From Brevibacterium sp. W7.2 (GTDB lineage: Bacteria > Actinomycetota > Actinomycetes > Actinomycetales > Brevibacteriaceae): a stretch of 64,000 nt of DNA. The notes beneath the pieces were generated by a model. That model was not told the origin of the DNA. It was given only the letters and a program-made list of their open reading frames with translations, and did no database searches. Shown here in pieces: positions 63,790 through 64,000 of this stretch. The first letter of the stretch is position 1; each line of letters opens with the position of its first letter. The stretch covers positions 434,001-498,000 of the forward strand of contig NZ_CP073089.1 of the NCBI RefSeq assembly GCF_018137945.1, given 5' to 3'. The position numbers were made by a program, and so were the translations under genes.

Positions 63790-64000
63790 GCGGCGATCGA
63801 GACTCTGACTCCTGCGGAGCGCAGGATCCGATACTCGCGGAACGAGAGCCTGGGCCCGGAATACAGTGTCACGACCAAGGTGGATCGACTGAGGTGGGTG
63901 CTGCCTCGAAGAAAGCTCGTGGCCACACCGAACAGGGCCCCGACATCACAGCCAATGGGCGGCGAAGCCGTGAGCATCGGGCGCGACATCACTGCGGAGA
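63790..64000. other. Right-hand end of the window, no assignable gene
   Basis: After repeat copy B there are 211 bases with no frame I can assign. A minus-strand frame crosses this stretch (63543-63992) but runs into the repeat and has no recognisable domain. A gene entering from beyond the window cannot be excluded. Confidence 0.3.

Noticed and set aside
63543..63992. 149-residue minus-strand frame at the right edge
   Set aside because: The 3' two-thirds lies within repeat copy B and no domain is visible; the upstream part is too short to judge.

Overview
The window is about 64 kb of very GC-rich DNA, densely coded with strong third-position G/C bias. It contains an HspR-controlled dnaK-grpE-dnaJ operon with HAIR operators, a GlnR-like box before the urease operon, a LysE/LysG pair, a Phd-type VapBC pair, and many genes that start 6-7 nt after a TANNNT -10 box (leaderless transcripts). 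Together these point to an actinobacterium, most likely order Micrococcales; Brevibacterium is my best guess but rests on overall gene content, not on a marker gene. No rRNA, tRNA, CRISPR array, transposase or phage gene was seen, so this looks like ordinary chromosome.

Layout. 1-2.6 kb: tail of an unidentified gene, a CurA-type oxidoreductase and an L-asparaginase. 2.7-10.0 kb: a complete Wadjet (JetABCD) anti-plasmid defence system; jetABC overlap by start/stop codons and jetD has its own start signal. 10.1-15.4 kb: a GlpT-type organophosphate antiporter, a YjbR/MmcQ protein, an MFS permease and pyruvate:quinone oxidoreductase. 15.6-19.8 kb (minus strand): an FMN-riboswitch-controlled riboflavin operon ribD-ribE-ribBA-ribH. 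19.9-21.7 kb: a MarR-MFS efflux pair. 21.9-25.9 kb: a DUF805 protein, then a degenerate ABC-type ATPase upstream of a YhgE/Pip membrane protein. 26-30.5 kb: a small AAA ATPase, lysE/lysG, a TetR regulator divergent from a small multidrug export protein, and a vapBC toxin-antitoxin pair. 30.6-39.3 kb: a RecQ helicase fused to a phosphoribosyltransferase-like domain, a VOC protein, a PEP-mutase/isocitrate-lyase-like protein, an amidase, MobA, an RhtB/LysE exporter and a MocR regulator. 39.7-43.3 kb: an RND permease with a long coiled-coil insertion. 43.4-50.4 kb: an FCD regulator divergent from lactate dehydrogenase lldD, then a CitA/CitB-type two-component system divergent from a CitMHS citrate transporter, followed by a universal stress protein. 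50.8-55.2 kb: dnaK-grpE-dnaJ-hspR. 55.8-63.4 kb: a nitrogen operon with an NCS1 permease, ureABCFGD and a NiCoT nickel permease; it supplies substrate uptake, the enzyme, its maturation proteins and the metal.

Non-coding structure is rich. There are two copies of a roughly 270-330 bp composite inverted-repeat element flanking the urease region (55.3 and 63.5 kb). A family of 19-22 bp stem / 14-15 nt loop hairpins occurs at 2.6, 15.5 and 45.7 kb, and two members differ by paired compensatory changes. Two intergenic arrays have 15-nt periodicity (16.1 and 25.9 kb). Several palindromic operators can be tied to the adjacent regulator genes.
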